Shown in pieces: positions 44,080 to 53,742 of a stretch of 64,000 nt of DNA. Numbering within the stretch: the stretch's first letter is position 1; every line of letters starts with the position of its first letter. Below the pieces are notes generated by a model. That model saw nothing but the letters and a program-made list of their open reading frames with translations, ran no database searches and had not been told where the DNA came from. A program made the translations under genes and the position numbers. The DNA comes from Pseudomonadota bacterium (GTDB taxonomy: Bacteria > Pseudomonadota > Gammaproteobacteria > Steroidobacterales > Steroidobacteraceae), in contig JAKBCE010000007.1 of the NCBI GenBank assembly GCA_021808195.1, positions 78,418 to 142,417 of the forward strand. The letters are read 5' to 3'.

Positions 44080-45520
44080 AGTGCTACGCCCCGATCATAA
44101 GCGGTCGGCACTCCTCCGGCTGCCCACCGGCGTGGCGAGCGGCGGTATCGGCGGCGCGCCTGCGTTCGCCCAACTGGGCCGCCGGTATTCCGATCGGGCG
44201 GGTCATAGAGCGTTCTCCTCCCTCGGAGCAATGCGACGAAGTGCGTCATTATAGGCCTGCCTGCTCCGACTCGGGGGCGATGCCCGCACCGGTCATCCTG
44301 CTTTGCCCAGGCGCCTCGTCGAACTGCTGGCGGATTCGCTCGGCACGCCCGCCGGATCCTGCCCGCCTGGAGGTGGATCGCACGCCAGGCCCGCATGCCG
44401 AAGCTGCGCACGCAGCACGTGCTGCTCACTCGGATAGCGTGCGCTCGAGCGCAGGATCCTTGCCCAGAATTCGCCGTCGAGCATCACGAGCAGAGCATGA
44501 ACGTGATGCCCCGGCGGCCACAGCAGCTATTGGGACTGAATCTCGATGAAGTCCAGTTCGCGCTGCAGCCGTGCAGCACTTTCATGTGGGGCGTGCCCAG
44601 GGGCCACAGACGCAGCGCGATCCAACCACCCGTCTGGGCCACGAGCAGCGTATCGCCATGCTCCATTGCCGCACTGGCAGCACAGCACAGGCTGATCCGC
44701 CGCCCGGTGAGACCGCTCGAGCGATTGCAGACCGTGTTGAATGCGAGGACGGCCTCAAATGATACGTTCGAATCGCTATCGAAAAGCCGCTGTTACGCCC
44801 ACTGGTACGAGTCGGCGCCGATCTATCGAAGCGCGGCGAGCCATGCGCCGCGCCGGGTCCCGTGCCGGCCTGCCAGGATGCGTTCGGCAAACCATGCGGT
44901 TAAGCCGAGGAACAACCTAACGACGCTCGCGTCAAGCGCCGCACTGATCGTGCGCAATCCCGGTTCGCAGCGCGCCGCAGGGCGCACGAGCAGCGCCTTA
45001 GTGAAGCCTCGGAAGAACTTTTGCGCCAGAGCCGCTTTCGCCCGCTGCCGGATTGTCTCACGCCCGAGGCGGGCCGTATGGCGGTGGGCACGCCCTTCCT
45101 TGACTCGGCTCACGGAATTCTTGCGCTCCCGTGTGCGCAGGATGCTGAGCACGGTCGTGTACGCGAGACTGCTTTGCAAGTACGCGTGAACTTCCGCAAC
45201 CGACGATGTGCCGTGCTTTCACAGCACGTTCATGATATCCGTCTCGCGATCGGTGAGGCGCATCGTGGTCGAGCCGCACTACTCATGTACTAGTCATTAG
45301 GCGCCAAACAGCGCGCGCTGTGAAAGAACAGCTCCCGTGGCAGGCTCTGCGTTGCGGACAGGGGATGTCGAGAGGCAAGGGCGGCGCAGATCCGCAGGTG
45401 AGCAGGCCTTGGTGGAGCAAGCCGTTCGCGTCCGGTTCCTTGCTGTGCAAGCACCCCATTCCTGGTGTCCAGCCGATGCACACACGTGCCGGCGATCCCG
45501 CGCGCGGAGCGCGAGAAGCC
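44080..45520. other. Gene-poor, decayed region
   Basis: About 1.4 kb with no intact gene. It contains the BlaI-like pseudogene (44823-45263, minus). Between 44290 and 44670 on the minus strand, short frames read as a broken protein (LDFIEIQSQ, a stop, then MLDGEFWARILRSS in the same frame, with a shift upstream). 45264-45520 holds nothing recognisable. Confidence 0.5.
44823..45263 (-). pseudogene. BlaI/CopY-type repressor, nonsense-mutated
   Basis: From ATG 45263 the frame reads MRLTDRETDIMNVL, a stop, then KHGTSSVAEVHAYLQSSLAY, TTVLSILRTRERKNSV and VKEGRAHRHTA. This is the winged-helix domain of the penicillinase-repressor family, where the stopped position is normally a conserved Trp (TGG to TGA at 45219-45221). 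After KFFRGFTKALLV the sequence drifts from the family. A BlaR1-type M56 peptidase partner would be expected downstream, and only disrupted frames are seen there. The function is probably lost unless the codon is suppressed or the mutation is a sequencing error. Confidence 0.75.
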
Positions 45521-47419
45521 CTATACCACGAGCAACTCTCGGATGGTCCGCAGGAAAGTCTCGGCCTGAACGGGTTTGCTGAGGACCCGAAGATTTGGAT
45601 TCGGAGCCAATTCCTTGATCGCCGAGGAGGTATCGCCCGTAATCAGAATCGCCTTGATGGCTCGCTGCAACACTTCGCCCAGACGCAGAATGACCTGGAC
45701 CCCGGTCTCACCGGCACCGAGGTGAAAGTCAGTCACCACGAGGGCGAGCTGCGGGTGATCAATGGCCTTTTGCACCGCCTCGTGCAGTGTCGCCGCGACA
45801 GTCACGCTGTAACCTTCTGCTTTCAACAGCATGCGGGTCGCATTGCGCACCTCGGGGTCGTCTTCCACCAGCAAAATCTGCACACCCGGTGTCGCCTCCT
45901 CACGTTCGCGCCCCGGCTGCTGCTGGGCCGTCACGGCCACCAATGGAGTCTTGCCCTGGGGAAGACGGATCGAGAATGTTGATCCTCGTCCGACCTCGGA
46001 TCGAATCTGGATTTCAAGCCCAAGCAGCTGAACCAGTCGCCGCACAATGCTCAGGCCGAGACCATAGCCCTCGCGAGTCGTGTTGCTCGGCACTCCGACC
46101 TGATAGAACTCTTCGCCGAGCAACTGGATCTGATCCGGAGGGATACCCACGCCGGTGTCGCTCACCTCGATCGTGATCCACGGACCGTCGTTGACCGCGC
46201 GAACCAGAACCTGCCCCTTGCGGGTGTACTTGACGGCATTGGAAACCAGGTTTCTCACGATCTGCTCGACGAGCGAGGGGTCGCTGTGGGCGCACGCGGA
46301 GCTTGTCTCAACGTGCAGCGCCAATCCCTTGCTCCCGGCGACGCTGCGAAATTCCCGCTCCATGGCCTCCAGTATCGCCGACACCGAAAAGTCTGTCGGC
46401 TCTGGTCTGACGGCACCAGACTCGAGTTTGCTGATGTCGAGCAGCGCATTCAGCAGGCGGCTCATTGCGCCGATCGCTTCGTCTTGTTGCCGCAGCGCAT
46501 CAATAATGTCGGGCTCGTGCGCCGTGCGTCGTAGCGTGCCATTTAACAGTGAGACGGCCTGCAACGGCTGACGAAGATCGTGGCTCGCCGTGGCGAGGAA
46601 TCGTCCCTTTGCGCGCTCGGCTTGTCGTGCCTCCTCCTGGGCCGCGCGTGCCATCTCCGTCGCGTGCGCCAGCTCCACGTTGCGCCGTTCCAGCTCCTGA
46701 TTGGCCAGCACGACATCTTCAGCGCGTCGGGCAAGCTCCCATTGCAAGTGTCTGCCCTTGCGGTAATTGAGCATGACCAGCAGCAGCCCCGACATCATCA
46801 ATGCAGCCGCGAGCAGCGTCGAAGCCAGTGCGATCTGCTGCATGGTGTGATCCTGCGCCGCGACGAGCGCTAATCGCCGGGAGAGCAGTGCGTCCTCGGT
46901 CGCGGTCAATGCATCGATCCGACGATCAACCGATTGCATCGTGTGCCGTGCGGCGTTGGTTCGCACGATTCGCAGCGCCTCGCCGGTCCCCGCATGCCGA
47001 TAGGCCGTCATGGTGCCGCGCAGCTCTCGCAGCTGCAGATTGATACGGTCAGAAAGCTCGGCAATGTGCCGCTGCTGATCGGTGTCGAGAATCGCCAGGC
47101 GTGTCAGATCAGCCAGAAGATCGGGTGCGTCGCGCATCGCGACGCGATAAGGAGCAAGATACGCAGGCGTTGCGGTGAGCAGATAGCCGCGTTGATCGCG
47201 CTCCGCATCCTGCAGTGCGTTGCGCAGCGCCTGCGCCGTCATGATGACTTGAAAACTGTGTGCGACCAGCTTCTGGCTGAGCGCCGCGCGCGGCAGGCGA
47301 TTCAGGGCTTCGTAACCCTGCATTCCGATCAAGCCCAGGAACGGCAGCACGATCAGCGCCAGCGCAAGCCGCAGCCGTCCACGATCGCCGGCAGAACTCA
47401 GTCGGTGATGCGAAGCCAT
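45521..47419 (-). CDS. Hybrid sensor histidine kinase/response regulator with CHASE3-like sensor
   Basis: A 632-residue protein. An N-terminal helix (ALALIVLPFLGLIGM), a helical periplasmic CHASE3-type domain (residues about 45-190; LRNALQDAERDQRGYLLT) and a second helix are followed by a coiled coil. His280 in SHDLRQPLQA is the phosphoacceptor. The ATPase carries N box LVSNAVKYTRKG, SDTGVGIP and EGYGLGLSIV. A C-terminal receiver has Asp564 in VVTDFHLG and Lys in LSKPV. No separate output regulator is adjacent, so the output path is unknown. Confidence 0.92.
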   Translation of the reverse strand: MASHHRLSSAGDRGRLRLALALIVLPFLGLIGMQGYEALNRLPRAALSQKLVAHSFQVIMTAQALRNALQDAERDQRGYLLTATPAYLAPYRVAMRDAPDLLADLTRLAILDTDQQRHIAELSDRINLQLRELRGTMTAYRHAGTGEALRIVRTNAARHTMQSVDRRIDALTATEDALLSRRLALVAAQDHTMQQIALASTLLAAALMMSGLLLVMLNYRKGRHLQWELARRAEDVVLANQELERRNVELAHATEMARAAQEEARQAERAKGRFLATASHDLRQPLQAVSLLNGTLRRTAHEPDIIDALRQQDEAIGAMSRLLNALLDISKLESGAVRPEPTDFSVSAILEAMEREFRSVAGSKGLALHVETSSACAHSDPSLVEQIVRNLVSNAVKYTRKGQVLVRAVNDGPWITIEVSDTGVGIPPDQIQLLGEEFYQVGVPSNTTREGYGLGLSIVRRLVQLLGLEIQIRSEVGRGSTFSIRLPQGKTPLVAVTAQQQPGREREEATPGVQILLVEDDPEVRNATRMLLKAEGYSVTVAATLHEAVQKAIDHPQLALVVTDFHLGAGETGVQVILRLGEVLQRAIKAILITGDTSSAIKELAPNPNLRVLSKPVQAETFLRTIRELLVV

Positions 47420-47804
47420 CTGTTCCGTTCGCGCCGCGTTCCGAGTTGGACCACGTCGTTATGCGTAAATGCGCCCTTCTGGCCTATTTTTAATCCGCAA
47501 ACGAGGCGACGCACATCGTGGAAAACCCATATAGCATTGAGCCACGGAATCGAGGTCGCTCGCTCGTACCCAATGGAATGCGCGCCGGGCCCATCGTGGC
47601 AGAGCGGCGCCGCGTGATGAGCTGCGTGCCCCGGTCGGCGAGCCCAAGCCCACGGAGCACCTGCAGAACGGCGGTAGCCGGGTACACGTGACCGACGCAT
47701 TGTCAGGCCGGGTAGCCGCAACCGGCTGGTCGAGCCAAGGCCTTCCGGTCTGCGCCCGCAGCGCCTGACTGCCCAGGGAGTGCGGCGATGGACGGCGTGC
47801 CGGA
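47420..47804. other. Gap with no recognised gene
   Basis: 385 bases between two minus-strand genes. It presumably holds the promoter of the histidine kinase gene. No convincing motif, RNA or reading frame was found. Confidence 0.4.
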
Positions 47805-48494
47805 TCAGTAGCTTGAGAGGAGCAACTGCGTCACAGCATCCGGCTGGTCGAGCATGACGTCATGACCGCAATCGATCTGATGGGTCAACCAGCCACGGGC
47901 CTTGGCGCGAGCATAAAACGGTGCGAACGGGGAATCTTCGCCGGCCCAGCCGGAAGCATAGACATAGTGAATCTGCCGGACACGATCGAGACCACCCCGC
48001 TCGAGCTTCACGCTCTGGCGAAAGCAGGCCGCAGACTGGATCGTGCACTGTCGATCGACCCAGGCGCGGTCTGCGGGATTCACGCCGAACGCTTCGGCGC
48101 TAATCGGGGTGCTTTTCCAGCCATCGATGAGTTCCTCTGATGAAATTGGCGCCAAATCCGCCACGCTCTGGCCGTGCTCCGGAACAAAAGCATCCAGGAA
48201 AATCAGCGAGCGAATGCGCTCGGGCATGACGTCGGCGACGCCCGAAACAACCATGCCTCCATAGGAGTGACCACAGAGCACGATATCCGTGAGTTCCTCC
48301 CAGCGGATGAGATTCAGCACATCGAGCGTCTGGGTGCGAAGGTCCACGCTCGGCGAAAGGAGATGCATCCGCTCCCCGACGCCGGTGAGCGTGGGCGTGA
48401 ACACCTCATGTCCCCGCAGCTGCAATGCCCGCCGAACGCGCTTCCAGCACCAGCTGCCATGCCACGCACCGTGAACCAACACAAATGTGGTCAT
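47805..48494 (-). CDS. Alpha/beta hydrolase (esterase/hydroxynitrile-lyase-like)
   Basis: A 229-residue small alpha/beta hydrolase. The oxyanion region is FVLVHGAWHGSWCW, the nucleophile Ser is in CGHSYGGMV, Asp lies near SGWAGEDSPF, and His in DCGHDVMLDQP. The compact form and HGAWHGSWCW motif match the EstC/salicylate-esterase/MeNH group. Substrate unknown. It starts at ATG 48494. Confidence 0.88.
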   Translation of the reverse strand: MTTFVLVHGAWHGSWCWKRVRRALQLRGHEVFTPTLTGVGERMHLLSPSVDLRTQTLDVLNLIRWEELTDIVLCGHSYGGMVVSGVADVMPERIRSLIFLDAFVPEHGQSVADLAPISSEELIDGWKSTPISAEAFGVNPADRAWVDRQCTIQSAACFRQSVKLERGGLDRVRQIHYVYASGWAGEDSPFAPFYARAKARGWLTHQIDCGHDVMLDQPDAVTQLLLSSY

Positions 48495-48544
48495 TTCGGG
48501 CTCCTTTGGCTATCACCAGCTGTCCCGGCAAAGCGTTCGCAATT

Positions 48545-49123
48545 TCAGCAGATCGTGGCAAGTGAACGGGTCCATTCGCCGATCGACACAACAGCTGCCT
48601 GTCTGGGAAAAATCTTCTCGGTCAGTAATCGCTGCACTTCGGGGTCGGCATCGCAACACCCGTCTTTCAGAACCGTGATCCGGTAATCGAGATCCGCGGC
48701 CTGTCGTAGCGTCGATAGAACCACTCCACTTGTGGCGATGCCCGCCAGAACCAGCGAGTCGATGTCAGACGAGCGCAGCACGACGTCCAGATCGCTGCCC
48801 GCAAAGGCACTGATGCGCCGCTTGGTGACTACGACGTCTCCCTCCTGTCGCACCAGTGTCGGATGGATCTCGCTCTGCGGGTCCGACTCGACTAGGCGTC
48901 CACTCGTGCGCAGGCCGGAGAAAAGCGCGTTTCGGGGGCTCACTTCGGGGTAACCGGCGCGGAACCGGACCACCACCCATATCACCGTCATATTCGCCCG
49001 CCGCGCCGACGTGAGCGCCTCTTGTATGCGCGACAGATATTCCGCATCCGCGTAATTGGCAATGATGCCGGCCTGCAGATCCATCAGCAACAAAGCGCTT
49101 CGGCCGGTCCGCAGTTCGTTCAT
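48545..49123 (-). CDS. Isochorismatase-fold protein lacking the nucleophilic Cys
   Basis: A 192-residue isochorismatase-like protein. SALLLMDLQAGI gives the catalytic Asp, VTKRRISAFAGSDLD contains the Lys, and the motif that usually holds the nucleophilic Cys (GVATNVCV in amidases) reads GIATSGVVLST. This subgroup is common and may use other chemistry, as true isochorismatases do. The ATG at 49123 follows GAGAAG; an in-frame ATG ten codons upstream is possible. It lies 50 bases upstream of the hydrolase gene; cotranscription is plausible. Confidence 0.82.
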   Translation of the reverse strand: MNELRTGRSALLLMDLQAGIIANYADAEYLSRIQEALTSARRANMTVIWVVVRFRAGYPEVSPRNALFSGLRTSGRLVESDPQSEIHPTLVRQEGDVVVTKRRISAFAGSDLDVVLRSSDIDSLVLAGIATSGVVLSTLRQAADLDYRITVLKDGCCDADPEVQRLLTEKIFPRQAAVVSIGEWTRSLATIC

Positions 49124-49852
49124 GTCTTCTCGCACCTGCCTGGTAAATCTCATTTGCGAGTGTGTGTCTAACGGCCGCTGCGAATCAAGTCCGCCCGCCT
49201 GTATCGTGCCCAGAGCGTGCGGACGACACCGGTCGTGCACAGAGACGGCCGACGCGTACGCGGGAACACGGACCGGAAAAAATGCTAAATGTCTGGTATA
49301 AAGATTGACATGAACTTCTCGCGCGAATTCGCCGGGCAGCTCATCGTGTCGCAGCGGCCCTCGACCGAGCGCTGCGCGAAAGCCGGTTGGCTGCGGAATA
49401 AACTCGCCGCCATGCCATTGCCGAAGCTTCCTGCGCTCGCCTCGCGCGTGAAGCGGGTGTGCATCTCGCGGTGAGCCCGGCAGATCGCTCTGTCCGGTGT
49501 CTCGCATCGACTGAGTGCGGTGGCTGTGACTTCATGCCCGTGCAGAGCCGGCTACTATTGGCCAGTTACTGTAGCGATGGGGCCTCCGGATGCGATCCAG
49601 TGAGCACTGGTCGTACACGACGGCTGCGCAACTTGGCCGGTGCCCACATGCCGGTCGCCTCGCCCGGCAATTCGGTATCGCCGCGCCGGGCGCGTCCCCA
49701 CGTCATCCCGATCTGCGGTCTGGGATCACCGCCACGATGCTCGCCAGACACTACGATTCCCGAGCAGTGCGATGCACCGGTGGTGCCTCGAGTGGAATCG
49801 AGGCGTGGGGGGGGCTCCTGGCATTTCGGGGTATCGATGTTGAGGTTCGATC
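49124..49852. other. Gap with no recognised gene
   Basis: About 730 bases between the isochorismatase-like gene and the divergent MscS gene. A TTGACA-like hexamer occurs at about 49304, but no convincing gene follows it. Short frames on both strands lack similarity. Confidence 0.4.
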
Positions 49853-50944
49853 ATGTTGAATGGCAGCTGGTTTGAGTCGCATCGGAGCGTAGTCGTTCAG
49901 GCGGGCATCATCGTGCTCGCGTGCGCAGTGCTGTATGGCGCATTGTGGCTCTCCGGCCGCGTGCTGATTGACAGATCGTCGCAGCGGGCCGAACGCTTGC
50001 GCGACGTGGTCTTTCGCTCGCTGCACTCCCCGCTGCTTGCGCTGATTGTCGTCTGTGGAATCTACCTGCTTGGCATGCTGATCGATGCTCAGGCTCGCAT
50101 CGGCGTGCTGGCTCAAGTGCTTAATCCGGCGCTGCACGTCGGCATCATTGGGATGATTGCCTGGGCCGGGTGGAATCTCCTGAAGACATATCCGCAGATA
50201 CACCGTCCGCACAGACATGAGCTCGATCCGATGATTTACGATCTGGCGGGTAAGTTTGCTCGCCTGATCTTGCTCACGATTGCCGCGCTGCTGATCCTGA
50301 AGACACTGCACTTTCCGATCGCAAGCCTGCTCACCGTCGGCGGGGTTGCCGGAATTGCGATCGGGTTTGCGGCTCAGGGTGTCGTCTCAAATCTCTTTGG
50401 GGCACTGGTGATCTATCTCGACAAACCGTTCAAGATCGGGGAGTGGATCGTACTGCCAGAAATCAACATATCGGGAACCGTAGAGCACATCGGTTGGCGC
50501 TCGACACGCATTCGCGGTTTCGATACCAGTCCTTACTACGTGCCCAATTATGTGTTCAATTCGCACGTGGTGGAGACCCCGCCGCGCATGCAGGCGAGGC
50601 GCATCCAGCAGACCGTTCCGGTTCGCTATGCCGACGCAGAACGACTGCCTCAGATCTTGAGGCAGTTGCGCGGATACATCGATCAGCATCCGGGCATTGA
50701 CCACACGCAGAGCCGGATGGTGAACTTCACCGGTTACGGCACGCATTCACTCGACCTCTTGATTTACTGCTTTGCAAGCACGGTGCAGTGGGGCGAGTCG
50801 CTCGATATTCAGGAGGATGTGCTTCTTGGCGCGGCGCGGATCATTAGAGAGAATGGCGGTCAGCTGGCGTTACCCATCACACGAGTGCAGATGCAGGCGG
50901 GGGAGCCCGAGGCACCGTTGGCGGAGCACAATGCCGGATCCTGA
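49853..50944 (+). CDS. MscS-family mechanosensitive channel
   Basis: A 363-residue channel protein. Four or five helices in residues 15-185 end in the pore helix TVGGVAGIAIGFAAQGVVSNLFGALVIYL (parts), which has the Gly/Ala packing of MscS TM3. The beta domain follows (KPFKIGEWIVLPEINISGTVEHIGWRSTRIR in parts) and then the alpha/beta cytosolic vestibule. It starts at ATG 49853 after GAGG. Presumed role: release of solutes at hypo-osmotic shock. Confidence 0.92.
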   Translation: MLNGSWFESHRSVVVQAGIIVLACAVLYGALWLSGRVLIDRSSQRAERLRDVVFRSLHSPLLALIVVCGIYLLGMLIDAQARIGVLAQVLNPALHVGIIGMIAWAGWNLLKTYPQIHRPHRHELDPMIYDLAGKFARLILLTIAALLILKTLHFPIASLLTVGGVAGIAIGFAAQGVVSNLFGALVIYLDKPFKIGEWIVLPEINISGTVEHIGWRSTRIRGFDTSPYYVPNYVFNSHVVETPPRMQARRIQQTVPVRYADAERLPQILRQLRGYIDQHPGIDHTQSRMVNFTGYGTHSLDLLIYCFASTVQWGESLDIQEDVLLGAARIIRENGGQLALPITRVQMQAGEPEAPLAEHNAGS

Positions 50945-51100
50945 TTCAGTCTCGGATGTGTCGACGCAGCGCCAGGCACGGGGGAAAGCGGCCTGACAAA
51001 AGGTTGCTTGCCGCGCTGCGGCAACCGCCCTTGCCATGACCGTCTGCCGACTGCGTGATCGAACTGTGCGGTCGGGCGTGTCGACGACGGAGCGCCATCG

Positions 51101-51949
51101 CTAGCCGATGTCGAGAATCATTGCGCCGAGCGCAATCATGGCAAGGGCAGTCATGCGCCGGCCACCCGGGCGTTCTGCGAGAAACCACCACGCAAACAGA
51201 ACACCGAAGAGCATGGCTGTCTCGCGCAACGCAGCAATGGCTCCGATCGGAGCGATGGTCATGGCCCAGAGCGCCAGGGAATACGAGACAATCGAACACA
51301 GACCGCCGCCTACGCCGCGCCGCAGCAATGACGGCAGCGTATCGCTTCTCAGCAGAAGATCTGGCCGACCTCGCGTGAGTACGAGAGCGGTAGGCAACGC
51401 CGGCAGAACGAAGGTCCAAAGCGCGTACGCGACGGCAGAGTGGGCGCTCCGGGTCCCCAATCCGTCGTTGACCGTATACAGTGCGATAATGAACGCGTTC
51501 AAGAGCGCAAGGCGCAGCGCTCGAGCCTCACCGGCGGCGCCACTGCGGCGAGCCTGCAGGGAGGCGCCCGCTGCGATGAGCAGTAAGCCGCTCCAGCCCG
51601 TGAAACCGAGGTGTTCACCGAAACACACTGCGGCGATCGCCGCAGTCAGCGCCGGTGCCGCACCCCGCATGATCGGGTAGGTCAGGCTGACCGCGCCCAG
51701 CGAATACGTTTCGGCAACGAGATTGAAATACAGAACATGCAACACCGCGGACACGGCAAGATGCGGCCAGGCCGCGGTCGCAGGAGCGGGCAGGAACGGC
51801 AGGACGAGAGCACCCATCAGACCGGCTGCCAGCACGAGCACGGCGGTGGATGCGCGCCGGTCCCGGCCGCCACGGATACCGACGTTCCAGGCGGCGTGGA
51901 GACTGGCTCCGCCCAGAACTGCCGCCGTTGCGATGGGTGGGACGATCAT
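51101..51949 (-). CDS. EamA/DMT-family transporter
   Basis: A 282-residue membrane protein with about ten hydrophobic helices in two repeated halves, each EamA-like (AAWNVGIRGG in the first; LWAMTIAPIGAIAALRETAMLFGVLFAWWFLAE, quoted in parts, in the second). Drug/metabolite transporter superfamily; the substrate cannot be inferred. The start at ATG 51949 matches a normal TM1. Confidence 0.88.
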   Translation of the reverse strand: MIVPPIATAAVLGGASLHAAWNVGIRGGRDRRASTAVLVLAAGLMGALVLPFLPAPATAAWPHLAVSAVLHVLYFNLVAETYSLGAVSLTYPIMRGAAPALTAAIAAVCFGEHLGFTGWSGLLLIAAGASLQARRSGAAGEARALRLALLNAFIIALYTVNDGLGTRSAHSAVAYALWTFVLPALPTALVLTRGRPDLLLRSDTLPSLLRRGVGGGLCSIVSYSLALWAMTIAPIGAIAALRETAMLFGVLFAWWFLAERPGGRRMTALAMIALGAMILDIG

Positions 51950-52313
51950 AATCCAGTGGATGTGCCGAGTCGGTCCGCGGCGGTCACGGCCCCTTGGGAA
52001 CCGTCACCGCCAGCGCCGCAATGGCAGAATTGTACGTCGTTATGCTGCCCAGCGTGCTTCGCCTGAGGACGGCGCACCAGCGCCAGTGCGGCACTATGCA
52101 CCATCTCTTATTTGCGGCTCCAGCATGACGTGTGCCTGGAGTGATCAGGAGTCCTCGCTCGCAAACCTTGCGGCTCGTGCTCGCTACGCTCCATCCGAGG
52201 GCGGCATCGCCCCTGCCCGCATCGTGGCTCCCCACATGCCACGGGGCCATGTGGGCGACACGAGCGCGACAGAACGATGCACGTAGGCCGCATACCCTGC
52301 CGAGGTTCGCATT
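51950..52313. other. Gap with no recognised gene
   Basis: 364 bases between the divergent DMT and MFS transporter genes. It should contain promoters for both, but no clear hexamer pair was found. Confidence 0.4.
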
Positions 52314-53567
52314 TTGAGCCACCGTAGCTATTCAACTGAACCCGACCGAAACAACGCGAATGAATCGGCCGGCTGGCTCAATCGCGTGGTCTTGGGCGCG
52401 GGACTTACGAGTGCTCTCGGGGATTTTTGCTACGAGACGGCAACGGTCATTCTGCCAGGATTTCTGTCCGTACTTGGCTTGTCCGCCGGAGTTCTGGGAC
52501 TCATCGAAGGTGCTGCAGAGGCGGTCGCATGTTTCGCCAAGCTGGCCGCCGGCTATGTCGCGGACAAGATTGGTCATCGAAAGCTGCTCGTCCTCATCGG
52601 ATATGGATTGACGCCACTCGGACAAGGGGCGCTCGCGTTTGCAATGGGATGGCCTTTGCTGCTGATCGGACGGCTGATTGCGTGGCTCGGTAAGGGCCTG
52701 CGCGGGCCGCTGCGGGATGCCATCGTCGTTCAGGCGGTCACGCCCCAAACCAGAGGCCGCGCAATGGGATTTCACCGGGCCGCCGACTCGGTCGGCGCAG
52801 TTCTGGGACCGCTACTCGGTGTCCTGCTGTTGAACTGGGCTCACGGTCATCATTGGGATGCATCCGCGGCACCCTTCCGGCTGGTTTTGTGGATGTCGGT
52901 GCTGCCGGGCACGCTCGCAGTTCTCGCGTTTCTCATCCTGGTGCCGGATCCGCGGCGATTGCCGAATCCGACACTCCGATTCGTGCCTGCGCTTGACGCT
53001 CTTCCAGTGCGATTTAAGCGATATCTCGCCGCCATCGGCCTGTTCGGACTGGGAGACTTCTCGCCGTCGCTCCTGATTCTCGCGGCAACCCGTCTCCTCG
53101 CGCCTTCACTCGGCATTCTCGCGGCGGCCGAGGCCGCCGGATTGCTTTACCTGCTGCGCAACGTCGTTCAGACCGTACTCTCCTACCCGGTTGGCGCGCT
53201 GGCGGACCGTCTGGGGCATGTACCCATGCTGGCGTTCGGCTACGCGCTGGGCGCCCTAACGGCGATTCTGGCGACGTTGTCATTCTGTCTGTCGGTGCAC
53301 AGCGTGCCAATACTCGCGATGATCTTTGTCGTCGGGGGAGGCTATGTGGCAGTAGAGGAGGCGCTGGAATCTACTGTGACGGCAGAATTGGTCTCGCCCG
53401 AAACCGTGATGGTCAGCTACGGTGTTCTCGGCTCTGTCAACGGTGTGGCGAAATTTGCATCCAGCGCCCTGGTCGGAGTGCTGTGGACGTCTCTGTCGCC
53501 TGCCATCGGCTTTGCTACCGCAGCAGCGCTCATGTCGGCCGGCACCGTGGCACTGCTCCGGGTGTGA
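52314..53567 (+). CDS. MFS transporter
   Basis: A 417-residue major facilitator protein with twelve predicted helices. The cytoplasmic loop 2-3 motif is present as GYVADKIGHRK (a DRxGRR-type signature) and again in the second half (GALADRLGH). The start at TTG 52314 gives a short polar N-terminus before TM1 (LTSALGDFCYETATVILPGF). Substrate unknown; the GDFCYE segment resembles a subgroup of uncharacterised bacterial MFS proteins. Confidence 0.88.
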   Translation: MSHRSYSTEPDRNNANESAGWLNRVVLGAGLTSALGDFCYETATVILPGFLSVLGLSAGVLGLIEGAAEAVACFAKLAAGYVADKIGHRKLLVLIGYGLTPLGQGALAFAMGWPLLLIGRLIAWLGKGLRGPLRDAIVVQAVTPQTRGRAMGFHRAADSVGAVLGPLLGVLLLNWAHGHHWDASAAPFRLVLWMSVLPGTLAVLAFLILVPDPRRLPNPTLRFVPALDALPVRFKRYLAAIGLFGLGDFSPSLLILAATRLLAPSLGILAAAEAAGLLYLLRNVVQTVLSYPVGALADRLGHVPMLAFGYALGALTAILATLSFCLSVHSVPILAMIFVVGGGYVAVEEALESTVTAELVSPETVMVSYGVLGSVNGVAKFASSALVGVLWTSLSPAIGFATAAALMSAGTVALLRV

Positions 53568-53742
53568 TGACCATTAACGCGTACGCACTAACTTCTATTC
53601 CCCGACTATACCCTCGGAACTGCTGCGCAATCCTGGCGCAAGAAGCTCGTGACTGAATATTGCGCACACCTGGGACTGCATTCCCTCTGCGACACGACGA
53701 ACCAGTTGACGCGAACTGATCGATCGCGTGCGACCGATGAGC

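Noticed and set aside
44395..45189. Plus-strand frame of 264 codons
   Set aside because: It covers the BlaI-like pseudogene in antisense and has no family features.
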